Positions 1 to 10,449 of a stretch of 64,000 nucleotides of DNA are shown here, piece by piece. The notes beneath the pieces are model-generated. The model made no database searches. It worked only from the letters and a program-made list of their open reading frames with translations, and was not told where the DNA came from. Positions within the stretch are counted from its first letter, which is position 1; each line of letters starts with the position of its first letter. The stretch comes from Apophysomyces variabilis (taxonomy: Eukaryota > Mucoromycota > Mucoromycetes > Mucorales > Mucoraceae), in assembly GCA_002749535.1 (NCBI GenBank), contig MZZL01000403.1, positions 954,209-1,018,208 on the forward strand, written 5' to 3'. A program made the translations under genes and the position numbers.

Positions 1-1149
1 CCGAACAGCATCATCAAGGCAGCTTCTTAACGTCACTAAACAGGGCTATCTTGATACAAAACAATATATGAAGTATACGTTTTGCACAAATCCAAACAGA
101 TGAGAAGCAGTGCTATACATCAATTTGCCAATCGATGAATGAGCAGGAACTGAATGCTCTAGCAAAAAAAAAAAAAAAGAATAAAGAAATCGTTTTAAAT
201 TTTTTCACTGGTACGTGTGTGGTTAATTGGTTTAGCCGTGTTATGCTCTTAGATTTAAACATGAAAACTCGTCCTCGGTGGGGATAAGCAATTCTATGTC
301 CATGCTTTCGACATCCCAAAGCACTTCTTATAAGTCTATCTTGCTGCCATTGTTGTGCGATCTGCGTAACGTCTTACTAAGAAAACGCTAGCTCTTTTTC
401 GCCATCATTTGCCCCGCAATATTCCGGGTAACAGATGAAAGGTGTACTTTGGTTCATGCTCCTCTCCAACTCAAGTTGGCAAGGTGTCAAGGAAACAACG
501 TCACCTTCCTTTCTTTTCATGGAATACTTCATGGATTATCAAGTGAAAGGAATCAACCTCCAACTGTTAATAAAAAGGGGTGCGAGGCCTTTCAGAAGAA
601 CAAGGAAACTTCGAACATTGGTAAATTTTACACTCTGGAAATGAACTAGTTCCTGATATATGCCCTAAATACACCATTTATACCTCTAGAGAGTCGTTTT
701 CTCTAGCAAAACCTGTTTTGTCTGGAGTATTCCTGATTAAGCTTGAAGGAAGTATATGGTTTATAAAATTACTTTTTTCTTTGGTCTATGAGAATACGAT
801 AAATATTACACGCGTTTGTTGGAAAAGTACACCTGGTCGGGGAAAATGATAATTAGCTCTGTTGAAAAAGTACATCTTTTCAAGGTACATATTTTCCGTT
901 AATAGCTTTTATGTTGTTTCTGACAAATAAACAAGCCAATCGGGCGCGGCTTTTGGAAAGCCAACCTCATCAGAGAATGAGCGAACATCAACTGGTATTA
1001 CGGTCGGTACGTCTTGCAATTTTTTGATTTCTACTGTCAAAACGCAAATAGGGGGCAGTCATCGCGTCTTAGGACTCAGATATGTTTTTGATTGGCCACT
1101 ATAAGTTTGATTGACTAGCAACTGTAATGATAGCTTTTCACTGACAGTG
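1..1149. other. intergenic, no supported gene
   Basis: I see no coding region here that survives splicing logic or family recognition. There is a short poly-A tract at about 164-178. Short open frames overlap near 435-649 on the plus strand, but they have no recognisable motif and no convincing splice partners. Confidence 0.5.
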
Positions 1150-3563
1150 ATGAAGAAGAGCTTAACAAAGGCCATATCCGAAAATATCGATAGCGTCGAT
1201 ATTGCAAATATATTAGAACAGTATGATTTTGACACCGTTAGTGATTTACGGGATGCTCTGCAGGCGTCGTTAGAGAATGTCAAAAAGAATGCCAAGTTGG
1301 CCAAGAAATCGCGACGCTTAATCGATGATTTGAATGACGTGTGGCTTCTTTTGCAATAAACCTACAATCACTAAACTAATTTCTTTTTAACATCTTACGA
1401 AAAGAGAGTGTGATCCAATATTTCAGGAAGAAGCAGCTGGATAAAGCGATCGTTGACGAAGAAATCGGTCATCAATTATACTCAAGCGCAGTGAAACGCA
1501 ACTTCTATCAAACGGAAGTAAGATCAAGAAAAGAAAGTACGAAGCACAAGACCAAGATTGATAAAACCTTTTGATATTATAGGCGTCCGCAAGGAAAAGA
1601 AGGATTGTAAGACACTATGACAAGTAACGGACTTGTCTAATCTTCTCATATTTTTCATTGCTCTTTTAGACAATTGCTATTACTACTGAAGAAGTTAAAG
1701 CCGAAAAACAGGAAGATAGCGACCAGAATGATGACACTCTTAACGGTAATCACTCGATCTACATACGCAATGCGTTATAATAATGTTGTGTTTTAGAGAT
1801 TTCTTTTCTCACTGAATCTTCGGACGCCACTTTCCTATCTTCTCGTAGCAGTGAAGATATCATCAGCGAACCACGACGGTACGTCTTATCGTTTGACGAA
1901 GTGGTCCCTATCAAACGTTGCGAGGAATGTCATGAACTAGATGCGTTCTTTGGCTTCGAAGAAAGACTGTAGGCATCTTGCTTAAGGCGAATGAAGTAAA
2001 TAGTTATAGTAAGGCTTATTTAGATCTCTTTCAAGCATCCATTACATGGACAGCAGCGATAGTGTACTAAAATCGGTAGAATTATTGTCTGATACCTACT
2101 GTTGAATAGGAATGTAGACAATAGGGCAATAGACCAGTGATTAACCAGACTAAAAGGTATTGATCAACTTTATTTCTATTGAAGCTTATTTATACTAAAT
2201 GTGAGACACTTTTTTCAATTGAGATCGTAAAACTTTTCATGAGACTTATTCATGATAGCGGACGATCAAGTACTTAGGACGAATCAGATATCCATGGTAT
2301 GACAATAGTTTCCAAGGAACAATAACAGATCCGATCCATTGGTTATATGTACCTGAAACCTAGTTACATAGTAATTGGTACGTTTGATGAATCTGAGTTT
2401 GAATGGCTTAATTGTATTATAATCAGTTGTCTCAGAGTGACAAGCTGTAGTCGAATAACTGACAGTTGTTGTTTCATACTTGGTTAATAGTTAATCCTTC
2501 AGGTATGAATACAACACCTACTCCTTAACCAGGACATGGCGTAGAATAATTCAGTAATTGCCAGTCGGTAAAATAGCTCATAGTTGAATATAATAGGCCA
2601 TCCATCACAACGACGATAGTCTTCTGCTGGTCCCAAAGTGTCGCGACGAAATGCACCTGATCGCTCTGCTTTCTACTGTGTAACGTTTTACTTTTTCTAA
2701 TATGTAGGTCCATTATAACTTCCCTTTTTCTTTATCATAGCTACGCAAATATTCTGCATGACAATGAAGCTATCAGGTTAAACCACAAACACCTCAGGCC
2801 TGAAGCTGTTAAACACAGAGAGCAAGATTTTATCATTAAATATGTTGCACCTTTCATCAATTACTTTTCCAGCATTAACGAAAATATCACGGTCAACTGG
2901 TAAGACATAATATCGTCTGATCATATTCGCTTAAGAATTTGGCTCTCTCTGAACTACAGGGACTCCTGCTCCACAGTGTATGATAACACGCACAGGGATA
3001 TCGTACGCTGTCACCGTCCGGACATTATCTTCATAAGCAAAGATGGTCAAGAAATCGGGAATGGTGAAGTAAAGCCATTCAATTCGGATTTTGCGCTAGT
3101 AGAAGAAGATTATGCTAGTGTCGCAGAGCTGTCAAAGAAGCAGCTACACCAAAGAATGGCGAAGTCAAGGACAAGTAAAGAACACAAAAGGTTTGGTATA
3201 ACGATCTCTGGTAAACACAACGATTTGTAAGACTGATAACTCACTATTTGGTATTTCTTCATAGGTCACTTGGTAACGCTATTTATGATGGAATACAGTA
3301 AAAAAACATATGTCTTTTCAAAAATTGGTGTCTTCACGCTACCTACACTTCACGATACATATACGTCAATGGACACTTCACTAGAGAGCTTTTTATCATT
3401 TAAGGTATCTTCCTCCATAATATGATTGTTGGTAGGTCAATCACTAAGTATCTGTTATTAGGATGCTATGATGGAAAGTCTGCCAAGCAAAGATGAAGTA
3501 ACCAAGCCCTACATGACCAATGTCATCAGACATCTTCAACCAACCATTACCTTTCTCCGTTAA
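1150..3563 (+). CDS. multi-exon unknown protein with PD-(D/E)XK-like signature
   Basis: I do not recognise this protein by name. Hand-spliced exons: 1150-1340, 1427-1517, 1583-1606, 1670-1745, 1797-1968, 2024-2100, then 2741-2899, 2960-3210, 3265-3404, 3462-3563, with stop TAA at 3561. The first part is a lysine-rich, coiled-coil-like segment (ILEQYDFDTVSDLRDALQ...). A CEECHE motif follows at about 1920-1935. The second half contains RPDIIF, then after an 11-residue gap GEVKPF. That P-D ... E-x-K spacing resembles the catalytic core of PD-(D/E)XK nucleases; this is inference from the motif only. Downstream comes a well-conserved-looking stretch (LVEEDYASVAELSKKQLHQR). The junction across 2101-2740 does not keep phase, so the gene may be split or damaged there. 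It ends 135 bp from the convergent Fanzor gene. It could instead be another mobile-element accessory protein. Confidence 0.55.
2101..2740. other. non-coding interruption in the 1150-3563 gene
   Basis: About 640 bp between two good coding halves is full of stops in the plus frames. It ends in a clean acceptor (TTTATCATAG at 2731-2740). It is far longer than every other intron in the window, and the phases on its two sides (1 and 2) do not match. Either an intron has been enlarged by an insertion, or these are two genes. Confidence 0.4.
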
Positions 3564-3698
3564 TAGTCCACATTTGTTTTTCATCACCACCCCTTATTTT
3601 TCGCTGGTGAAACACCATATACGTTATGAGACAAAAATAGCCTATTTTCAGCAATCACTATTTGCTTAATGCGTTTAACTAGGTTAAAGAATAGTATC

Positions 3699-6600
3699 CT
3701 ATAACTGAATACTGTGCGTTGTCTTTGGCCTACGGAACGCGCCTGGGCGTTCATTGTTATGGTCTCTCATATACAGAAATACGTGTAAAATATTTGTTGC
3801 AGCCATTTTGTCTCGATTCCAGAACATCACCGTACATGATTTTTTCTGACATGTCGGTACAGCATGTATAGTCGAGCCTTTGTGGCCTTGTGCATCATTT
3901 TCTTCGTTCGCTTTCTGCAGATCTCAAGTCTGACATGCTGGACAGATTTGGGATGTGAGGTATTCGTCTATGAGAAATACAAATGTCGGAGCCTTTCCCA
4001 TCCATGGTCAACCATAAGCCGATGAAATAACTATATAGCCTACCTTTCGTCTCCTCGCTTGTTGCTGTAGTTCCTTGAAAACCGCCTTGGTAGGTGCAGC
4101 CTTTTTGCCTTTCATACTGCCAGAAAACCCTCCATTTCCATAGGCGACAATGATCGGTTTGCTCTTCTCGTCAGATCGATCGTTCGGAGAAAGAGGAACC
4201 CATTTCGAATCACCTCGCTTAGGTTCCTTTTGCTTACTGCTTTGATCATACTTCTTGCTCCCGTACAGCAATCTCTTGGCTACTTCACTTCGACCTTTCT
4301 GTCGTTGGATATAACACTTGAACTTCAACTTGCTGTATCTGAAAACAAAGCCGACATGGTAGTACGATTAAACATTAAACAATTAACAAACGATTAACCT
4401 TCGGTCACGGCTAAAAAATTCAGAAATATGCTCATAATGTTGCATACAGTACCGGATGGCAGTGATTAAGCTCTCCATGCTGGTTGTCTTCAACGATGGA
4501 ATGTTGTCAATCAGAGTCTTCGCAGCAGGATCGCCCTTCACGTATTTTTCTCGGGACCTGGTAGCATGACTGAATCCACAAAGAGAATAGTACTCTTCAG
4601 TTGTCGTTGAACGAACACCATCGGCGGCGACGAAAATACTTGATACCCCCGGGTCAACACCCCAGACAATCGCATCCTCATACTTCCCTTTTATATCGGA
4701 AGGGGTCAAAGGCTTCTTCTTTGGATCGTAAGGAGTCTTGTACTTTTTAAATATGAATTCGACATCTGTAGCGTCCGTTCGTATTTTATCCCTTAAATAT
4801 CACTGTGAGCCGTACGAGTGATACAGAACTAATTGGTTTACCAGAAAAGAATTTTCTCCGTTTCAAGACTTTCCAGAGTCTTATAACCCATCTTTGACGT
4901 GTCGAATAGTTGGAAGTATTCTTTTCTGACTTCCGTGGCTTTGATAGGCGACATGGTGGAGCGTAAACCAGCTTTCCACATCAGACGGCCGAGCGCCTGG
5001 TTATCAATCGTGACATGACGCATCTGCATGTTATACACGGGTGGCATTGTGAACCTTCTTGCGCCACGGGGATCAGTGTATTTTTCTGGTTTAAATGCCC
5101 CATTGTCAATAGCTTCTCCCGTTCCCTTGATGAAATTCTGTAATTTCAATATCACAGACTTTGGTAAACGGTCAAACTTCTTTGTGAGAAACAGTTCCTT
5201 TCTTCGTCGGATAGCTATTCTGACAGCAACTTCCAGGCTGTTCGTTAAACGCTTTGGCAAGTTTACATCGCCAAGGATCTGTATGACAATTAGACAATAG
5301 AAGCTCAAATAAGTTTTAGTTACCTCTTTTACCATTCAATGTACGTATCCGCTGGATACATTTTTTTGGGACGTTGTCTCTGTGATAAACATTTTTTGTT
5401 CCAGTCGCCTAAGTACTTTAAAAAGCCACGGAAAGAACAGATGTGGTTCATCGTTTAGCTTCTTCTCGTCAATGAAAATAACACCGATGAAATTTTTAAG
5501 AGACTCTACACAAGTCTTGACGTACGCACGATTTTGTTTGTTATCTGGTATAGCTGTAGGCCATCGTGCCTTGGTGCCGCAAGCCTGCTTGTATATAAAT
5601 TCTGCCAGAATCTTTCGGTCTTTCACCAATCCTTTCCATTGAAAAAGTTTGTCGTCTTGATCAGACATACACACTAAAAGGTATTGAATCGTTTTCGGTT
5701 CGAAATTGGCTGTTATATGGCTTCTGATCGATTCTTCGTACTCTTTTGTAGCAGTAGACACTATTGTCATATACCCTTGCGATCTGAACTTTTCTTCATC
5801 AAACTCAGGAATCGAAGTTTTGAAATTTGCGTATACTTCTTGGAGATCATCATCTGCGGACTTCCCTTTACCGGCAATCAACGAAAATAAACGGTAACAG
5901 AGATCATGAGTGATCGGTGGAATCCTACGGTTTTCAGATAACAGCCTGACAAAAAAGGAGTTTGCGAGAAGCGATCCAGCATAGGTAATATCCCGAACGT
6001 GTTTGACGACTTCTTCAACTGCTTCTACAAACTTCACTGATCGACATGTGTTTGTCAGTGACGTCTTGATTACGCTGGTTCGTTTGAAATTTTTTGGAGC
6101 CTTCCTTTTCTCAGTCGGATTCATGCAAAGCTTGCTTGTGCTTCGTTCATGATCTGTCTTGCCGCAAGTGCTGCTTCGTATTTCTTTCCCAGATTGAAGC
6201 ATTGTACTTTTTTTTTCCGTTTGCAATTTCGCTTTCGCCTCGTACTTTTCGCTCCGCTTTGCATAGGCTTTTTGGGCTTTAAGAAACACTTTTGACTTGC
6301 TACTTTGTCAAAGGGGCCTGAACGGAATCCGCACTTGAGCTGAGATGACCTGAAGGGGCTGTGTTCAAGTTAAGGGCCAAAAAATTAAATTTTTAAGATA
6401 CAGTACTTGGCTCCGAGTCATTCTCTTGATTTTTCGTACTTCGTTTTCTTTGAGGTGGAGGAAGCGGTTGGAAATCATCATCAGAGTCGAACGTGGCCTT
6501 TTCTTTTCCCTTCAAACTTCTTGGTTTTTCTTTGGAAGAATTATCCTGAGTAGAGACCATGCTTCAGCTGGGAAGGGTTGAAGGGCCTATCTTCAAGTTA

Positions 6601-6771
6601 AGAATCACAAAACAACATTCAATGTTCAGTACCTGGCTCGGAGTCAGTCATTTGCATCTTCATATTTAATTTTCCTTTGGGTGGAAGAAGTTGTTGGAAA
6701 TCATCATCCGACTGCGTATCTGCAGACGTAGATGCTTGTGGTTTTCCCTTTCTCTTGTTGCGGGAAGCCAT
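3699..6771 (-). pseudogene. Fanzor (eukaryotic TnpB-like nuclease), two lesions
   Basis: Reconstructed order on the minus strand: a first exon (6771-6633, or alternatively 6560-6407), then 6317-5345, 5278-4842, about 4791-4398, about 4340-4044 and about 3994-3699, roughly 800 codons. RuvC-I is seen as VWGVDPGVSSIFVA, followed by IIVAYGNGGFSG, RuvC-II as LIDEYLTSQICPAC, and RuvC-III as WNRDKMAATNI. A CPAC...CQKKSC pair suggests the zinc finger. These are hallmarks of IS200/IS605-IS607 TnpB and its eukaryotic Fanzor homologues, which are RNA-guided DNA nucleases carried by transposable elements. Two breaks are visible. The N-terminal frame (...ALAARQIMNEAQASFA) ends at TGA 6121-6123 and continues in another frame. 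An in-frame TGA lies at 3924-3926, between the zinc finger halves. All three RuvC acidic residues survive, so decay looks recent. The size fits Fanzor rather than bacterial TnpB (about 400 aa). Confidence 0.78.
6407..6771 (-). repeat. tandemly duplicated first exon of the Fanzor gene
   Basis: Two similar units lie side by side. Unit A (6771-6633) starts ATG and ends ...TDSEP then GTACTG. Unit B (6560-6407) starts with its own ATG, has the same SDDDFQ.L.PP core, and ends ...NDSEP then GTACTG. Both are followed by related intron sequence (CTTAACTTGAA.A.AG). Both end in phase 1 and fit the acceptor at 6318 to give ...EP[G/S]PFDKV.... They could be alternative first exons of the same gene, or a decaying duplication. 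Confidence 0.5.
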
Positions 6772-8983
6772 AAAGTGAGTGGGAAAAAAAAGAGAAGGAA
6801 GAAAGAAGCGAAAAACCAAGAGAGGAATCAAGATTTTACGTGATGTGATGCTTTCTAGTAAATGCAATATGTTTGACGACAATTGATATACCAATGTCCC
6901 TGCGTCATCCATGCTCGCTCTATTGATCAGTTAGGTCTATAAAATATCGAATTACGTGTATCAAATAGTAATAATAAAGAGAGACAGATGATAACTGTTG
7001 CTACTTTTAGACCATCTTTATTTCATGCTATTCTGTGGAATCAAGTATATCAGAAAGGTGACAGCAGGCTTTGTGTGTGTGGAAGATCAGCGGTTCCAAT
7101 CAATACTTGAAATTCCCAATTACAGATGAGAATGATTGCTGAAGAAGGAGAGGTCATTAGCAAGAGAGAGGATGATTGAAGAAGATATGATTAAAAAGCC
7201 AAGCTGGACTGGTGCTGATTCTCGATGTAAATCACTGCTTGCATGTTATATGGCCTTATGGCAAGATGAATCAGGCCCTAGTTTTCTAGTATAATCATAG
7301 CTTTTTCTATTCTATCATACAAAGCCTTTCCCCTGCTTTTTCTCTGTGTTCTTGTTTTTCACTTTTTTTGTTGACGTCTTGGTCTTTTCTCTTGCGTTTC
7401 CTTCTTTCCTACAAAAGACTCTCCATTTCTATTCTTTTCTTTTTTCCCTTATACTTTATAAAAACTACTAATTAACCATTACCTCAACATCTTTGTTGTA
7501 TAAAATCCGTCTTTTTTACAAAATCATATACACCTTCCAAGCTTTCTGATCAGTGCCATTGCCTTATGTGATCATTTCGACAACTACCTTTCGCATGAAC
7601 AGACTACAAATGCCATTACTTACCGCTTGCCAAAGTAAACTGTGATCATTAGCTTATCGGTTATCTTGGTGCAAGGGGTTACTACCAGTAGCTACCCACT
7701 GACGCTGAGAGTATATAGTACCATTAAGAGTAGAGGTGAACCAAGTTTAGTTTATGCCCATCTCGAATTCAGATCGAAGAGGAAAGGAGTGATGGTTGCA
7801 GTTAATTGAATTTTGTTTGCCATATGAATAAGCGGTCTTCCGTACGACCTTGAAAACATCACTAAGCATTCCTACTTTCAGTGAATCTTCCCTACTTTAA
7901 GTGAATCCTGCTATCATAGTGCAATGCCATACATTACTGGTCTAGAAGGGACCTCAGGCTGGACATTAGCAGGTGGGCATGGTGTAATCGAATGCATGGA
8001 AGATCGAGATGCAGCTGTAGAATCCGTTGATATACGAGGAGTCATACGATGCATGGGTGGTGGATATGCAATGGCAAGGGAGAATCAAACAACATGGACA
8101 TAAAATGGCACCAGGAGGTACTAAGAATGGATATGGAACGACATTTGGAGGCAAACATGACGAATATGTAATGGTGTAATGCGCTAAAGAAGCTGGACAT
8201 GGAAGGATAGAAGGAAGTCGATACATAGGAATACAGATACTATGGGCTGCAAAGGATTGTATTGATGAGGATTAACGAATTGTATCTGGTCCATATGAGG
8301 ATGCACAGATTTTGAAGAATGTCTAGCCAAGATTGGTCGAAATCGAACCAAACTAACTGGTTGTGACGAAGGGACATTATCCACATAGAGATTATTGTTC
8401 AATTATCTTCAGAGCAACTGTTAAGGTTTGCAGGAATGATAAATAAGAAGCAGACCTGTATAGGAAAGCAGATCCGAAAAAAAAAAGATAACAATAACAA
8501 TGTGGCTTTCAGGAACACTGAAAGATTCTTTTTACCGATATGATGATTTTAAGGCTTATCAAATCAGATCCGAAAATTACACTTTCTTTGCCTTTAGCTT
8601 GGTACTTCATATAAGCAAGGTATTCGTGTCTATATAGCCCGAGGAGACCCCGGACCCCCCAAGGATGCAGTGAATCAAGTCCCGGCACTATCAAATTGCT
8701 TTGACTAAGATAATCATTGGCTCGGCCCTTTGGGCCTCGCTTCGTATATTCTGTCCCACGCGATAATTGACTGATTTTCTCGGCAATAGCGGAGCATATA
8801 GTGAAAACTCCGTATACTCAGAATGTACCGCCCACAAATGATGAGAGCAGAAAAATATCCCAGCATCCCAGCATTCAATCAGGAAAACTCAACTAAATTT
8901 CCAGCTATCAATCACAATGCGTAAAAGCTGTTCATTGAGCCAATGGGAACGCGTAGCTCAGTAACCAAAAGTTATTTCTTTAA
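6772..8983. other. intergenic, no supported gene
   Basis: There is no convincing ORF. Noted items: a near-direct repeat (CCTACTTTCAGTGAATC / CCTACTTTAAGTGAATC) at about 7876-7910, and a low-complexity stretch rich in GGACATGG/ATATGG-like words at 7960-8250. A GC-rich hairpin-like block lies at about 8720-8745 (GGCTCGGCCCTTTGGGCCTCG), possibly another Helitron-type terminus. Confidence 0.4.
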
Positions 8984-10075
8984 CTAGCTGTTTCGCGCTT
9001 CGCGCTTCTGGGGGGCGAAGCCCCCAGGTATAGTAATAGTGGAATTCGATGCATATTTATGTGCTGCATAATGTAATTGGGGATAACTGGGAATAATAGT
9101 TGTACAAAAAAAACCTATTTTACGATGCTGGGAAAGCATTATGATATACAACGTTTTTGGTGATAGGTTCATAGGTATCATTCCACTCACACATGATTCT
9201 CAAGTTGGAGGCCTCAGTCACTCTTGATAGAGCAACATATAGCTGACTATGAGAAAACACGGATTGTGGGAGGTATAAACCAACATGATTAAGGGTCTGA
9301 CCTTGCGCTTTGTTGATTGTCATGGCGAATGCAGGCTTCACTGGAAACTGTCTTCTTGCTATGCTGAAAGGCAAGTTGGTATCAGAAACAATGAGCTTGA
9401 TTCGAGATATAGAAACTTGTGATCTTGCATATCTGCCAGTAGCAATCTCAGCGTCAATGATACGCGGATGTAGAGCTCGAATAATCAAGCGAGTGCCATT
9501 GCAAAGGCCAGCCTTGGGATCCATATTGCGTAAGAGCATGATCAGCATGTTGATCTTAAGATTAAGGGTATGCGGCGGAAGAGCTAAGAAAAATAGGTTC
9601 ACTGCCGGGGATTGGTGAACAGTAGATAAAAGTTACCTGCAGATGATAGTGAATTTAAAAAGTCCACAGGCACTTGATTCTGATGTTCGCGTTTGACAAC
9701 AGTATCAGCGCTGTTGTAAGCGCGGCTCGTTCCTGGGAATAAATTGGTAATAATATTGTTGATCATGTCTACGTGGCGATTTTTCGGTGTGAGGATAGCA
9801 CAATCGGTAAGAAGTTGGGTATCAATGGGAGGGATAACATTGAGTACTGGGTGGTATATAGCGGCAATAAGGTTATCGACGTTTGACCCGGGTATGCACC
9901 ACTGAGGGTTGAGGGGAATATAAGTGGAATTTGGAACTGCATAAATAAGTGAGAAAATGATGAGGTTCATATGATAGAAGAGTACATACCTGGTGGGACA
10001 CGGTCATCACCAACGTTCTAAAGGAACTCGGCAAAGTGATGTTGTTGCTGGGCATGCAGATCAAAGCCATGAAGG
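8984..10075 (-). mobile_element. Helitron 3' fragment with decayed PIF1-like helicase
   Basis: On the minus strand, frames 10070-9970, 9960-9647 and 9612-9120 can be spliced into the C-terminus of a RepHel/PIF1-type helicase. Diagnostic stretches are LLRNMDPKAGLCNGTRLI, FAMTINKAQGQTL and FSHSQLYVALSR (the last helicase motifs). An in-frame TAG sits in FAEFL*NVGDD, so the protein is not functional here. Beyond the stop the minus strand carries a 7-bp-stem GC hairpin (9027-9008) and ends CTAG at 8987-8984 followed by T, as expected for a Helitron 3' terminus (CTRR, host T). The N-terminal Rep domain and the 5' TC end are not visible, so this is a 5'-truncated copy. Confidence 0.75.
9008..9027 (-). 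other. Helitron terminal hairpin
   Basis: CTGGGGG at one side pairs with CCCCCAG at the other with a 6-nt loop. It lies about 20 nt from the CTAG terminus at 8984-8987. A direct repeat of CGCGCTT sits between hairpin and terminus. Confidence 0.6.
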
Positions 10076-10449
10076 TTCTGGTAATTCTTTAATAAGTGTT
10101 TTCTTGTAATAATAAATCAGAAGTTACGTTAACGTCGTTCTGGTCAAAAGTCTGCTGTAATCGTTGGGTACTTTGCACGGGAAATGCTTGGCATAGGTTT
10201 AGTTTCTTGACGTTCTCAGCATAGCTTTCGATTTAATGAGGCTGGTCTTCTTTTTGTCATATAAAGGAATTCACAAAAAGCTCATTCAATCCCGTCCTTA
10301 GGTAAAAAATGCAAGCCATACGCAGATTGTTATAATATACAGATACTATTTGTGGATGTGAACGTGGGAATAGAGCAACACAGCTAGAAACGATCTACAA
10401 ACATGTAACATATTCTATGAAATTTTCTTGCGTCGGCATTACAAGACTG
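10076..10449. other. short intergenic
   Basis: Nothing is recognisable. This is the 3' flank of the lyase gene. Confidence 0.5.

Noticed and set aside
5279..5344. Stop codon (TGA 5337-5335) in the Fanzor gene counted as a third lesion
   Set aside because: A 66-nt GT...AG intron (5344-5279) joins SGY directly to ILGDVNLPKR in phase, so no lesion is needed.
7966..8402. Pro/Cys-rich minus frames near 8 kb
   Set aside because: They arise from low-complexity GGACATGG/ATATGG-like sequence; no homology.
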